DNA of 64,000 nt from Amycolatopsis taiwanensis DSM 45107 (GCF_000519205.1 NZ_KI912602.1:158380-222379); one strand, 5' to 3'. Shown: positions 8,696-15,965, counted from the stretch's first letter. Program-made: numbers and translations. The notes: generated from the sequence alone by a model not told the origin.

Positions 8696-8714
8696 TCCGG
8701 ACAACGGTATCTGG
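8696..8714. promoter_or_regulatory. Conserved palindrome, array module 1
   Basis: TCCGGACAACGGTATCTGGA is an imperfect palindrome ending 32 nt before the start codon at 8747. It is the first of five equivalents at the same distance from five paralogous genes. The block upstream of it (TGATGCCTTCGTGACGC, then CTGCCGACCAT) is also shared. Probable operator or promoter element. Confidence 0.55.
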
Positions 8715-8746
8715 ACGCGAACCGAGCAAACCTTACGGAGGTTCGT

Positions 8747-8977
8747 ATGAACCGTGCGCTTGCGGATCTGAGTGCCCAGGAAACCGACCTGCTGCCGGCG
8801 CGTCTCACGCTGGGCGGCTTTTTCCCGGGTTGGGGCGACATGACCAATGTCTTCGCGAACAATTTTGCAGTCGGGTCGGCTCAGCCGGACTGGGACGGCT
8901 TGGGTGATTGGGACACCGGGTCAGCCGCGAGCGCCGTCGCCGTCCAGAGAATCAACGTGGTGGGCCCAGTCCGCTGA
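8747..8977 (+). CDS. Short paralogue 1 of an unrecognised family
   Basis: A 76-residue protein I do not recognise. The N-terminus has a predicted amphipathic helix (NRALADLSAQETDLLPARLTL, shared in all copies as LAxLxxQExxLLPxRxTL). A variable Gly/Trp/Asp-rich middle follows, and the C-terminal strand is AVQRINVVGPVR (the xxxQxIxV motif). There is no cysteine, signal peptide or TM segment. The ATG at 8747 follows CTTACGGAGGTTCGT, a strong ribosome site conserved in every copy. The variable core between a conserved leader-like helix and a conserved tail is compatible with a modified peptide precursor or a self-assembling small protein; neither is demonstrated. No maturation enzyme lies nearby. 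Confidence 0.75.
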   Translation: MNRALADLSAQETDLLPARLTLGGFFPGWGDMTNVFANNFAVGSAQPDWDGLGDWDTGSAASAVAVQRINVVGPVR

Positions 8978-8988
8978 TAACCGATATC

Positions 8989-9020
8989 GCTTGCGGGCAG
9001 CGTTCAGTTTCCCGCAAGCG
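8989..9020. terminator. Hairpin after paralogue 1
   Basis: Perfect 10-bp stem CGCTTGCGGG / CCCGCAAGCG with a 12-nt loop, 11 nt after the stop. Equivalent hairpins follow the other copies. Confidence 0.7.
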
Positions 9021-9122
9021 GCTCCGTCTATTTGGCCCGCATCCATCTCTGCCTGACTGTAGGACTTTTTCCTACGCTTTACGTGATGCGTGTGTGACGC
9101 GACGTTCCGATGATGTTTCAGG

Positions 9123-9141
9123 TCCGGACAACCATATCCGA
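9123..9141. promoter_or_regulatory. Conserved palindrome, array module 2
   Basis: TCCGGACAACCATATCCGA ends 32 nt before the start at 9174 and follows a GTGACGC block. It is the second copy of the array operator. Confidence 0.55.
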
Positions 9142-9173
9142 ACCCAAACCGAGAAAACCTTACGGAGATTCAT

Positions 9174-9359
9174 ATGAACCACATTCTCGCGGAGTTGGCG
9201 ACCCAAGACGCCGACCTGCTGCCGACGCGTCTTACCCTGGGCACTTTCGACGGCGGCGTTTTCCCCGGGTTCGGTGAAATGATCAATGTCCACGCAACGA
9301 ACCTTGCCATCGGGACGGCCGGGCCGGCCATCGCCATCCAGAACATCAACGTGGGCTAG
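9174..9359 (+). CDS. Short paralogue 2 of an unrecognised family
   Basis: A 61-residue protein, the shortest intact copy and so the best view of the conserved frame. It has the N-terminal helix LAELATQDADLLPTRLTLG, a short core with a GGVFPGFGEM turn, and a C-terminal half VHATNLAIG plus AIQNINVG. The C-terminal half alternates hydrophobic and polar residues like beta strands and is rich in Asn, recalling amyloid or beta-solenoid repeats. It has no Cys, Ser-rich stretch, TM segment or signal peptide. ATG preceded by CTTACGGAGATTCAT. It is flanked by its own palindrome and a 14-bp hairpin. Function unknown. Confidence 0.78.
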   Translation: MNHILAELATQDADLLPTRLTLGTFDGGVFPGFGEMINVHATNLAIGTAGPAIAIQNINVG

Positions 9360-9392
9360 GCTTTTGTTCCATTCCGTCCGTTCCGGTAACTG

Positions 9393-9435
9393 GCAGCCGT
9401 TCGCGGGCAGCGTTGGGCTGGCCGCGAACGGCTGC
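9393..9435. terminator. Hairpin after paralogue 2
   Basis: Perfect 14-bp stem GCAGCCGTTCGCGG / CCGCGAACGGCTGC with a 15-nt loop. Strong intrinsic hairpin, 34 nt after the stop. Confidence 0.75.
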
Positions 9436-9501
9436 GCCACCTTTCACCAGGTTGACCGGCTTTGCCTCATCGTAGGCCGGTGACCTGCTCGTTCCGAAAC
9501 T

Positions 9502-9534
9502 CGCTCGCGGGCAGGGTTCGACTGCCCACGAGCG
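9502..9534. terminator. Extra array-type hairpin without a gene
   Basis: CGCTCGCGGGCAG / CTGCCCACGAGCG (one mismatch) matches the hairpin that closes modules 4 and 5, but no coding frame of the family precedes it between 9436 and 9501. It may mark a deleted copy. Confidence 0.55.
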
Positions 9535-9642
9535 GCTGCTGTACGCCCTAAAACTTCCAATATCGTGTCGAGCGACCAGCAACCGGAAAATGCGACCGAG
9601 TGATGCCTTCGTAACGCAGGCTGTCGACCATTGACTTAGCAC

Positions 9643-9660
9643 CCGGATAACAGTATCCAG
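9643..9660. promoter_or_regulatory. Conserved palindrome, array module 3
   Basis: CCGGATAACAGTATCCAG ends 29 nt before the start at 9690. The upstream block from about 9560 (AATATCG, GAAAATGCG, CCGAGTGATGCCTTCGT) is nearly identical to that of module 1. Confidence 0.6.
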
Positions 9661-9689
9661 ATTGACGAAAAAGACTTACGGAGATTCAT

Positions 9690-9899
9690 ATGGACCGCAC
9701 CCTCGCCGATCTGGCGGCCCAGGAAGCCGAACTGCTGCCGACGCGTATTACGCTGTGGAGTTACGGGAATCAGCCCTATTACGGCCCGTTCGGTGTCGTT
9801 CTCTTTCCCCTTCCCCACTGCAGCAATGTCCACACGCTTGACCTTGGGATCGGGTCGGGCGGGCCGGAGCCTGCCATCCAGAGCATCCACGTGCGCTGA
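9690..9899 (+). CDS. Short paralogue 3 of an unrecognised family
   Basis: A 69-residue member with the conserved helix LADLAAQEAELLPTRITL, an aromatic and Pro-rich variable core (YGNQPYYGPFGVVLFPLPH), then a diverged C-terminal half NVHTLDLGIGSGG ending AIQSIHVR. One Cys (HCSN) sits in the core. ATG preceded by CTTACGGAGATTCAT. The sharp contrast between constant ends and a changing core is the main evidence that the core is the functional, diversifying part. Function unknown. Confidence 0.75.
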   Translation: MDRTLADLAAQEAELLPTRITLWSYGNQPYYGPFGVVLFPLPHCSNVHTLDLGIGSGGPEPAIQSIHVR

Positions 9900-9925
9900 C
9901 AATTTCCGCTGCAGTCACCCACACC

Positions 9926-9954
9926 CGCGCGGGCAGTCCTCGGCTGCCCGCGCG
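9926..9954. terminator. Hairpin after paralogue 3
   Basis: Perfect 11-bp stem CGCGCGGGCAG / CTGCCCGCGCG with a 7-nt loop. The rest of the gap to 10215 holds a separate inverted repeat at 10024-10044 (CCGGTCAC / GTGACCGG) and the module 4 upstream block; no other gene is seen. Confidence 0.7.
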
Positions 9955-10169
9955 CCGCTGTCTGCGCGAGCCGCGCCGCGCCGAGCCCGGTGAGCCTGGC
10001 GCTGTTCGAGGGTCTGCCCTGCGCCGGTCACGGTCGGTGACCGGGTGCGCGCCGAGTGAGCCGAGTCAGATATGCGTCTCAGAACAGCGGACCTTGTTCG
10101 CTAGTGGAAGCGGTCGGACTACGTCAGCGTGATGATTTTGTGACGCAACGTGCCGACCATGCTGTACGG

Positions 10170-10187
10170 CCGGATAACAATATCCGG
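10170..10187. promoter_or_regulatory. Conserved palindrome, array module 4
   Basis: CCGGATA ACAA TATCCGG has perfect 7-bp arms and ends 28 nt before the start at 10216. It is preceded by TTGTGACGC and TGCCGACCAT as in the other modules. Confidence 0.65.
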
Positions 10188-10215
10188 TAACCGGACAAAT
10201 CCTTACGGAGGTTCA

Positions 10216-10452
10216 ATGAACCACGCCCTCGCGGAGCTGACGGCCCAGGAAGCCGACCTGCTGCCGGCGCGCCTTACGCTGTGCCCTTTCATGCGTCCGA
10301 TGGACACTTTTTTGACCCAGCCCGTCACTGAAACGAGCACTGAAACGAGCGCTGAAACGAGTACAAGTACTGTCGACGCAACCAACCTTGCGATGGGGAA
10401 CGGGGCCGCCGCCACTCAGACCATCGACGTGCAGCAACTTCCAATGCGATAA
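10216..10452 (+). CDS. Short paralogue 4 of an unrecognised family
   Basis: A 78-residue member. The conserved helix LAELTAQEADLLPARLTL is followed by CPFMRPMDTF and then a low-complexity Thr/Glu/Ser tract made of three ETS-type repeats (residues about 38-52), an insertion unique to this copy. The C-terminal half VDATNLAMG and TQTIDV matches the family. ATG after CTTACGGAGGTTCA. The in-frame repeat (ACGAGCACTGAA-like units) looks like a slippage-generated expansion of the variable core. Confidence 0.75.
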   Translation: MNHALAELTAQEADLLPARLTLCPFMRPMDTFLTQPVTETSTETSAETSTSTVDATNLAMGNGAAATQTIDVQQLPMR

Positions 10453-10460
10453 CCCGAGCG

Positions 10461-10494
10461 CGCTCGCGGGCAGCGCCTGCGCTGCCCGCGAGCG
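10461..10494. terminator. Hairpin after paralogue 4
   Basis: Perfect 13-bp stem CGCTCGCGGGCAG / CTGCCCGCGAGCG with an 8-nt loop, directly after the stop. Confidence 0.75.
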
Positions 10495-10508
10495 GGGACG
10501 CACCGTCC

Positions 10509-10580
10509 GAACCCACAACGAAATTGATGGTCGAATCGGCCGGGCGTGCCGTTACCATGCAGAATATCAACCTGCGCTGA
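10509..10580 (+). pseudogene. Truncated sixth paralogue (C-terminal remnant)
   Basis: Only the last 20-odd codons of the family survive here. The frame ending at the TGA at 10578-10580 reads TTKLMVESAG then RAVTMQNINLR. This aligns residue for residue with ATNLAIGTAG then PAIAIQNINVG of paralogue 2. The bases after the stop (CAATTTCCACCGCGGTAACCCG) match those after paralogue 5. The 5' part of the module is missing; the remnant abuts the hairpin of copy 4, so a deletion between modules is the simple explanation. Confidence 0.7.
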
Positions 10581-10679
10581 CAATTTCCACCGCGGTAACC
10601 CGCATTCGCTCGCTGGCGGCATTCACCTGCTACGCTCGCGTGACGCACTGGTGACGCGGCCTGCGGACCATCTTTGACG

Positions 10680-10699
10680 CCCGGATAACGATATCCGGG
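10680..10699. promoter_or_regulatory. Conserved palindrome, array module 5
   Basis: CCCGGATA ACGA TATCCGGG has perfect 8-bp arms and ends 29 nt before the start at 10729. It is the best-preserved copy of the array palindrome. Confidence 0.65.
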
Positions 10700-10728
10700 G
10701 TAAACGAACAAAACCTTATGGAGCTCAT

Positions 10729-10953
10729 ATGGACCACGTCCTCGCGGACCTGGCGATCCAGGAAGCCGACCTGCTGCCGGCGCGCCTTACGCTGGCCACT
10801 ATCAATGACAGCTTTTTCTCCGAGCTTAATAACATGGTCAATGTCCACGCGACCAACATGGCGATCGGGCAGACCCAGCAGCCTAGCGGATTCCCGTTGG
10901 AATTCGAGCATCCCGGGCAGACAATCGCGGTGCAGAATATCAGGGTGCACTAA
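10729..10953 (+). CDS. Short paralogue 5 of an unrecognised family
   Basis: A 74-residue member with helix LADLAIQEADLLPARLTL, a core TINDSFFSELNNM, the conserved NVHATNMAIG, an insertion rich in Gln/Pro/Phe, and the C-terminal TIAVQNIRVH. ATG after CTTATGGAGCTCAT, a one-base variant of the shared ribosome site. It has no Cys, signal or TM. It is the last copy before a repeat array and the convergent FAD oxidase gene. Function unknown, as for the other members. Confidence 0.77.
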   Translation: MDHVLADLAIQEADLLPARLTLATINDSFFSELNNMVNVHATNMAIGQTQQPSGFPLEFEHPGQTIAVQNIRVH

Positions 10954-10979
10954 CAGTTTCCACTGCGGTAACCCGAACC

Positions 10980-11012
10980 CGCTCGCGGGCAGCCCTCAAC
11001 TGTCCGCGAGCG
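10980..11012. terminator. Hairpin after paralogue 5
   Basis: 13-bp stem CGCTCGCGGGCAG / CTGTCCGCGAGCG with one G-T wobble and a 7-nt loop; same sequence family as the hairpin after copy 4. Confidence 0.7.
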
Positions 11013-11018
11013 GCCGCG

Positions 11019-11152
11019 CACCGCCCGAACCCGGAACTCACCCGCTCCAAGCCAGAAGTCGCGCGCTCTAACCCGGAACTCACCCGCTCCAAGCCGGAAG
11101 TCATCCGCCCGAAGCCGGAACTCACGCGCCCTAACCCGGGACACGCCCGGGC
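11019..11152. repeat. Second repeat family array (CCGGAACTCACCCGC type)
   Basis: About six degenerate units of 20-22 bp with cores such as AACCCGGAACTCACCCGCTC and AAGCCGGAAGTCATCCGCCC, between convergent genes. Related to the array at 30471. Confidence 0.8.
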
Positions 11153-12513
11153 GCGGACCGGATCACCTTGCCGGGGTTGAGGATTCCTCGGGGGTCGAAT
11201 GCCTGCTTCACCGCCTGGTGCACGGACACCCCGACCTCGCCCAGTTCGGTCTCCAGCCAGGACCGTTTGAGCGTGCCGACGCCGTGCTCCCCGCTGATCG
11301 TTCCACCCAGCCGTAGCCCGAGCGCCATGACCGCGCTGAACGCGGCCTGCCCACGCCGGACCGAGTCCGGATCAGCGGCGTCGAAGACGACGTTGGGATG
11401 GATGTTGCCGTCGCCGGCATGCCCGCAACACGGGATCAGCACTTCGTGTTCGGCCGCGATCGCCGCGATGCCCTCGATGAGTTCGGCAAGGCGCGAGCGC
11501 GGCACGCACACGTCGTCGACGAGCCGGGAGCCGAGCCGTTCCATCGCGACACCGACCAGGCGCCGGGCCTCGATCAGCAGGTCGGCCTCGGCCTGGTCGG
11601 AGGCGACGATGACCTCCGTCGCGCCGCACTCGCGCGCGGCGTCGGCAAACGCTTGCAGGTCCTCAGGCGCGGCCGCGCCACGGTCCGACTGGGCGATCAG
11701 CACGGCCCCGACGTCCTCCGGGAAGCCCAGGTCACGATAGGCGGAAACGGCATCCACGCTGGGTTTGTCCATGAATTCCAGCACCGAGGGCCGGCGCCCG
11801 CCACGCAGGTACTCGGTGACCGCCGTGCATGCCGCCGCGGACGTGGTGAAGAAGGCGATGGCGGTCAGCGGCTTCTCGGCGAGTGGACGCAGCGCGACGG
11901 TCACTTCGGTGATCACCCCGAGCGTGCCCTCCGAGCCGGTGAACAAGCGCGCCAGGTCGTAGCCCGCGACGCCCTTGACCGTGCGGTGGCCGGTGCGCAG
12001 CACCCGCCCGTCGGCGAGCACGACTTCGAGCGCGCGCACGAAATCGCTGGTGACCCCGTACTTCACGCAGCACAGCCCGCCCGCGTTGGTGGCCACGTTT
12101 CCGCCGATGGTCGACGACTCCCACGACCCGGGGTCGGGCGGGTAGAACAGGCCCTGGTCGGCCACGGCCCGGGACAGCACCGAGTTGATCACGCCGGGTT
12201 GCACGGTGGCGGTCTGGTTGATCTCGTCGACGTCGAGGATCTGGTCCATCCGCTCCAGTGAGAGCAGGATCGCGCCGTCGACCGCGTTCGCGCCACCGGC
12301 CAGGCCGGTGCGCGCACCCTGCGGTACCACCGGAATCCGGTGCTCGTGAGCGAACCGGAGCACCTTCACGACATCGTCGGTGTGCCGGGGCCGGGCGAGC
12401 GCGGCGGGCTTTCCGGCCTCGCAGAAGCCCGCCTGGTCGTACCGGTACGCCGCCAGGACGTCCGGCTCGGTCGTGATGAACTCCCCGTCGAGCTCGTCGA
12501 TCTTTGACTCCAC
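11131..12513 (-). CDS. FAD-linked oxidase, glycolate oxidase GlcD / D-lactate dehydrogenase type
   Basis: A 460-residue VAO-fold flavoprotein. The N-terminal FAD-binding PCMH domain (about 35-215) contains QGARTGLAGG and the signature GGNVATNAGG near residue 134. The C-terminal FAD-oxidase domain contains the conserved HAGDGNIHPN near residue 364. The length equals GlcD. Such enzymes oxidise 2-hydroxy acids (glycolate, D-lactate, D-2-hydroxyglutarate) and pass electrons to quinone or an Fe-S partner. No GlcE/GlcF partner is adjacent, so it probably works as a single-subunit D-2-hydroxyacid dehydrogenase. GTG start. Substrate not assignable. Confidence 0.9.
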   Translation of the reverse strand: MESKIDELDGEFITTEPDVLAAYRYDQAGFCEAGKPAALARPRHTDDVVKVLRFAHEHRIPVVPQGARTGLAGGANAVDGAILLSLERMDQILDVDEINQTATVQPGVINSVLSRAVADQGLFYPPDPGSWESSTIGGNVATNAGGLCCVKYGVTSDFVRALEVVLADGRVLRTGHRTVKGVAGYDLARLFTGSEGTLGVITEVTVALRPLAEKPLTAIAFFTTSAAACTAVTEYLRGGRRPSVLEFMDKPSVDAVSAYRDLGFPEDVGAVLIAQSDRGAAAPEDLQAFADAARECGATEVIVASDQAEADLLIEARRLVGVAMERLGSRLVDDVCVPRSRLAELIEGIAAIAAEHEVLIPCCGHAGDGNIHPNVVFDAADPDSVRRGQAAFSAVMALGLRLGGTISGEHGVGTLKRSWLETELGEVGVSVHQAVKQAFDPRGILNPGKVIRSAPGRVPG

Positions 12514-12654
12514 GACCTCACCGTAGCCGAGCAGCAGGGCGAAAAGCCCTGCACGTGGGCGGGGAAACAGGCCGCGCCGTGATCAACCGGCAGCCGAGGA
12601 GCGGATACCCGGACACGTTCTGAACACACTGCCGCTACGGCGGCGCCGGACTTG

Positions 12655-13554
12655 CTAGCCGGCGACGGGTTCGCTACTCGTCTCTCGCCCGTTTCCCGAC
12701 GTGCCGGCCTCGGATACGTTCTCGTTGCGCGGTTCCGGGACCTGGAAGGGTTCGGACAGCAGCGGGGCCGCCTCGCTCAGCAGTTTGAAGGTGGCCTGCA
12801 ACCCCTCGGCGGTGCGCCGTCGCAGCTCGTCCATGACGTCGGCCTTGGCCTGTGCCTCATCCATCAACTGCTTCGCCGCGTCGGTCGCTTCCGCGATCAG
12901 CCGGTCGGCCTCCTGCTTGGCGTGGCGCTCGCGCTCGGCGATGTCCTGGAGTGCCTTGGCCCGGCGGGCGGCCATGACCTGGGCGAAGTCGTTCTCGATC
13001 TGCTCGCGCCGGCGGGCCGCCTGCTCCTCCTGCTTGCGGCGGTTCTGCGCGGCCTGCTTGGCCATCACGTCGACCTCGGCGCGAGTGCGAGCCATCAGCT
13101 GGTCGTGCTCGGCGGCCAGCTCCCGGCGCCGCTCGTCCAGCTCGGTGACCATCCGCTCGTGCCGTTCCCGCAGGCGGCGGCCCGCCTGCTCGGCCGCGGC
13201 CCAGCTGCGCTCGGCGGCGGCCCTGGCCCGCTCGGTGATCTCGGCGGCCTCGTCCTCGGCGAGTTCGACCATCCGGAGCAGCCGCTCGCTCAGCCCGTCC
13301 GGCTCGATCGGAGTGCGGGAGACGCGGTCGACCTTCTCGCGCAGCCGGTCGTTCTCGCTGCGCAGTTCCTCCAACTGGCGGGCGAGGTCCTCGGCGTTGG
13401 CGGCGGCGGCGTCCCGATCGGAGATCAGCAGGCGCAGCTCGGACTCGATGCCGAGCACGTACTCGCGAACCTGGCGGGTGTCGTAGCCGCGCCAGGCCCG
13501 GTCGAAGTCGGTCCGGAGCGGAACGAGGTCTTCACGAGCATCCACCGCCACCAT
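12655..13554 (-). CDS. DivIVA/FilP-like coiled-coil protein
   Basis: A 299-residue protein, nearly all charged coiled coil (about residues 35-270). It has a DivIVA-like N-terminal box: LVPLRTDFDRAWRGYDTRQV, then DRDAAAANAEDLARQLEEL. The ATG at 13554 is chosen over the GTG at 13656 because it has an ACGGAGG site and because its N-terminus aligns directly with the paralogue at 49641. Proteins of this type (Scy, FilP, Wag31 relatives, sometimes annotated cellulose-binding) form polar or filament scaffolds in hyphal actinobacteria. The Pro/Glu/Ser-rich tail is probably disordered. The neighbours give no metabolic hint. Confidence 0.85.
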   Translation of the reverse strand: MVAVDAREDLVPLRTDFDRAWRGYDTRQVREYVLGIESELRLLISDRDAAAANAEDLARQLEELRSENDRLREKVDRVSRTPIEPDGLSERLLRMVELAEDEAAEITERARAAAERSWAAAEQAGRRLRERHERMVTELDERRRELAAEHDQLMARTRAEVDVMAKQAAQNRRKQEEQAARRREQIENDFAQVMAARRAKALQDIAERERHAKQEADRLIAEATDAAKQLMDEAQAKADVMDELRRRTAEGLQATFKLLSEAAPLLSEPFQVPEPRNENVSEAGTSGNGRETSSEPVAG

Positions 13555-13714
13555 CCTCAGCACCTCCGTATGGTTTCCGGCGGCCTGCGCATCAACCGGA
13601 GCACCGGCGGGCCCCGGCACCCGGCCGTCACCCGACTCGCGCATGCGCCTCTCCACGAGACAGTCCTATGTGGACCTTCTTGCGAAAGTCCGCTCACGGC
13701 AAGCATCCTCTACT

Positions 13715-14926
13715 TCACCGCTCGCCGTCTACCAGCATCGCCTGTTGCACGTAATTTCTCAGTGTGACATTGCTGGCGGCGTCCTGCAGTCCACCTGTCA
13801 GCATCCCCCGCCACGGCCCGGCGAGCATCACCCTCGTCAGGCCATTCCCGAGCCGGATCCCCATTACGGACTTCGGCAGGAACCCCCGGGTGCCGAACGG
13901 CATCGGTTTCTGGTTGCGGTTCACATAATCCCGCAGCACCGTCTCGTAACCGGCGAACGCCCGGCGATGATCACCGTCCGCGATGGCCAGTTCACCCGCG
14001 AGCACATAGGCGGCGACTATCGCCATGCTCGTTCCCATGCCGACGGAACCGCCGAAGACGGAGTCGCCGAGCAGCACCACCCGCCCCCGCGTCCAGCCCG
14101 GTACCCGCACCATGCCGCCGCGGTCGAAGAAGAAGTCCGGGGTGGACCACATGGCGTCGAGCATCCGGGGCACCTCCCAGCCTTCGCCCGCGAAGGTGTC
14201 GGCGACGAAACGCTTCTGCCATCCGATGTCATGGCGGTCGTAGTCCACGCGCGGCCCGCCGAAGAACAGCATTCCCCGCGCGTCACCCTCTCGTACCGGG
14301 TACAGACCCGCCCGCTTGCGTCCGGGCATGACGTACATGCGCTGCCAGCCATCGCCGTAGGGCACGCCGGGTACCGGGAAGATGACCTTGTACATGCCGT
14401 CGTCGCGGACGAACTCGTCTTCCGGGCCGAACGCCAGCCGCCGCACCCGCGAGTGCACGCCGTCGGCGCCCACCACCAGGTCGAACCGGCGGGACGTGCC
14501 GCTTTCGAAACGGACCTCGACACCGTCGTCGTGCTGGGTCAGTTCGGCGATGGAGTCGCCCCACAGGTACTCGACGCCGTCGCTCGCGGCCTCGTAGAGG
14601 AGGCGTGCCAGATCTCCGCGCAGGATCTCGAGCTCGGCGATGATGCCGCCCGAGTCCCCGGACAGTTCCTGGCCCCAGCTGTACAGGCGACGGTTCGACT
14701 CGTCCACGCCCGCCAGGCCCACCACGCCGGTGTGCCGCACGCGGACGGCGTCGGCCAGGCCCATCCACTCGATCACGTCACGGGCCGATCCCCGCAGGTC
14801 GACGGCCTGACCGCCGGGCCGGAGCGCGGGCGCGCGCTCCACGACGGTCGGGGTGAATCCGTAGCGCCGAAGCCAGTACGCGAGAGCCGGTCCGGCGATG
14901 CCGGCACCGGAGATCAAAATGTCCAT
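13715..14926 (-). CDS. FAD-dependent monooxygenase (TetX/PHBH class)
   Basis: A 403-residue class A flavoprotein monooxygenase. The Rossmann motif GAGIAGPALAYWL is at residues 6-18, the DG motif GADGVHS is near 155, and the GD motif VLLGDSVFGGSVGMG is near 285. These are the marks of enzymes hydroxylating aromatic or polyketide substrates with NADPH and O2. The ATG at 14926 has a GGAGGAAGC site; the longer frame to 15010 runs into the regulatory region. It is divergent from a GntR-TetR hybrid regulator with a perfect palindrome between them, so it is probably inducible by its substrate. An antibiotic-inactivating role (TetX-like) is possible but not shown. Confidence 0.88.
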   Translation of the reverse strand: MDILISGAGIAGPALAYWLRRYGFTPTVVERAPALRPGGQAVDLRGSARDVIEWMGLADAVRVRHTGVVGLAGVDESNRRLYSWGQELSGDSGGIIAELEILRGDLARLLYEAASDGVEYLWGDSIAELTQHDDGVEVRFESGTSRRFDLVVGADGVHSRVRRLAFGPEDEFVRDDGMYKVIFPVPGVPYGDGWQRMYVMPGRKRAGLYPVREGDARGMLFFGGPRVDYDRHDIGWQKRFVADTFAGEGWEVPRMLDAMWSTPDFFFDRGGMVRVPGWTRGRVVLLGDSVFGGSVGMGTSMAIVAAYVLAGELAIADGDHRRAFAGYETVLRDYVNRNQKPMPFGTRGFLPKSVMGIRLGNGLTRVMLAGPWRGMLTGGLQDAASNVTLRNYVQQAMLVDGER

Positions 14927-15035
14927 GCTGCTTCCTCCACGAGGGCGCGCTCCCCGGCCACCCTGCTTGCCGCGACTCGATACAACAACTGTCACGCGTA
15001 CAACGTACATACACTGAAATAGCAGGTAAAGTTTC

Positions 15036-15060
15036 CTAGTGCACTGGCTAAGTGCACTAG
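15036..15060. promoter_or_regulatory. Perfect palindromic operator in the divergent promoter region
   Basis: CTAGTGCACT GGCTA AGTGCACTAG has perfect 10-bp arms around a 5-bp spacer, 21 bp upstream of the regulator start and 110 bp upstream of the monooxygenase. Its position is ideal for autoregulation and control of both genes. Confidence 0.75.
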
Positions 15061-15080
15061 AGCGCTGGAGAGGACGGGCA

Positions 15081-15965
15081 ATGGAACACCCCTACGCCGC
15101 GATCGTGACGGAGATCCGGCGGCGCATCACCTCGGGCGAACTGCGGCCCGGCGACCGCGTACCGTCGACCCGGCAGATCACCCGGGACTGGGGTGTGGCG
15201 ATGGCGACCGCCACCAAGGTCCTCACCACGCTGCGACAGCAGGGCCTGGTCGAGTCGGTGCGGGGCGTGGGAACCGTGGTCGCCGCGAGCGTGCCCGCGG
15301 GGAAACGCCGCGAGCCGCAGGGTGAACTGACCCGCGAGCGGATAGCGCGGGCCGCCATCGAGATCGCCGACGTCGAAGGACTGGACGCGGTGTCGATGCG
15401 CCGGATCGCCACCGAACTCGGCACCGCGACCATGTCGCTCTACCGGCATGTGCCGGGCAAGGACGACCTCGTGGTGCTCATGGCGGACACCGCGCTGAGC
15501 GAGGAACTCCTGCCGGAAGATCCGCCGTCCGGCTGGCGGGCACAGCTCGAACTCTCGTCACGGTTGCAGTGGCGGCTCTACCGCAAGCACCCCTGGGCCG
15601 CCGGGGTCGTGTCCCTGACCCGGCCGCAGCGGCTGAGCAAGGCCGTTGCCCACACCGAATGGTCGCTGCGCGCGCTGGCCGGGCTCGAACCTCGGCTGCG
15701 GATCGTGGCCTACCTCGCGGTGTTCGGCTTCGTCCGGGGCATGGCGGAAAACCTCGAAGCCGAGGCCGCGGCCCAGCGAGACACCGGGCTGTCGCCCGAC
15801 GAATGGATCCGGTCCCAGGAACAGTGGATGCGGTCCATCGTGGACAGCGGCGACTTCCCCGCCCTGGTCGAGGCCTTCGACCACGACGTCGACGTCGACC
15901 TCGACACGCTTTTCGAATTCGGACTGGGCCGTCTGCTGGACGGCCTTGCCGTGCTGCTGGACTAG
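15081..15965 (+). CDS. GntR-TetR hybrid transcriptional regulator
   Basis: A 294-residue protein with two DNA-binding domains in a row. Residues 1-75 are a GntR winged helix (VTEIRRRITSGELRPGDRVP, then STRQITRDWGVAMATATKVL). Residues about 86-130 are a TetR helix-turn-helix (IARAAIEIADVEGLDAVSMR, then TELGTATMSLYRHV). The rest is a TetR C-terminal ligand domain of the TetR_C_1 type. This architecture is known in actinobacteria but uncommon. ATG with GGAGAGGACGGG upstream. It is divergent from the FAD monooxygenase and probably represses it until a small molecule binds. Confidence 0.9.
   Translation: MEHPYAAIVTEIRRRITSGELRPGDRVPSTRQITRDWGVAMATATKVLTTLRQQGLVESVRGVGTVVAASVPAGKRREPQGELTRERIARAAIEIADVEGLDAVSMRRIATELGTATMSLYRHVPGKDDLVVLMADTALSEELLPEDPPSGWRAQLELSSRLQWRLYRKHPWAAGVVSLTRPQRLSKAVAHTEWSLRALAGLEPRLRIVAYLAVFGFVRGMAENLEAEAAAQRDTGLSPDEWIRSQEQWMRSIVDSGDFPALVEAFDHDVDVDLDTLFEFGLGRLLDGLAVLLD

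Noticed and set aside
8747..10953. Lanthipeptide or other known RiPP precursor genes
   Set aside because: Almost no Cys, no leader motif of a known class, and no LanM, radical SAM, YcaO or transporter gene beside the array. Kept only as an open possibility.
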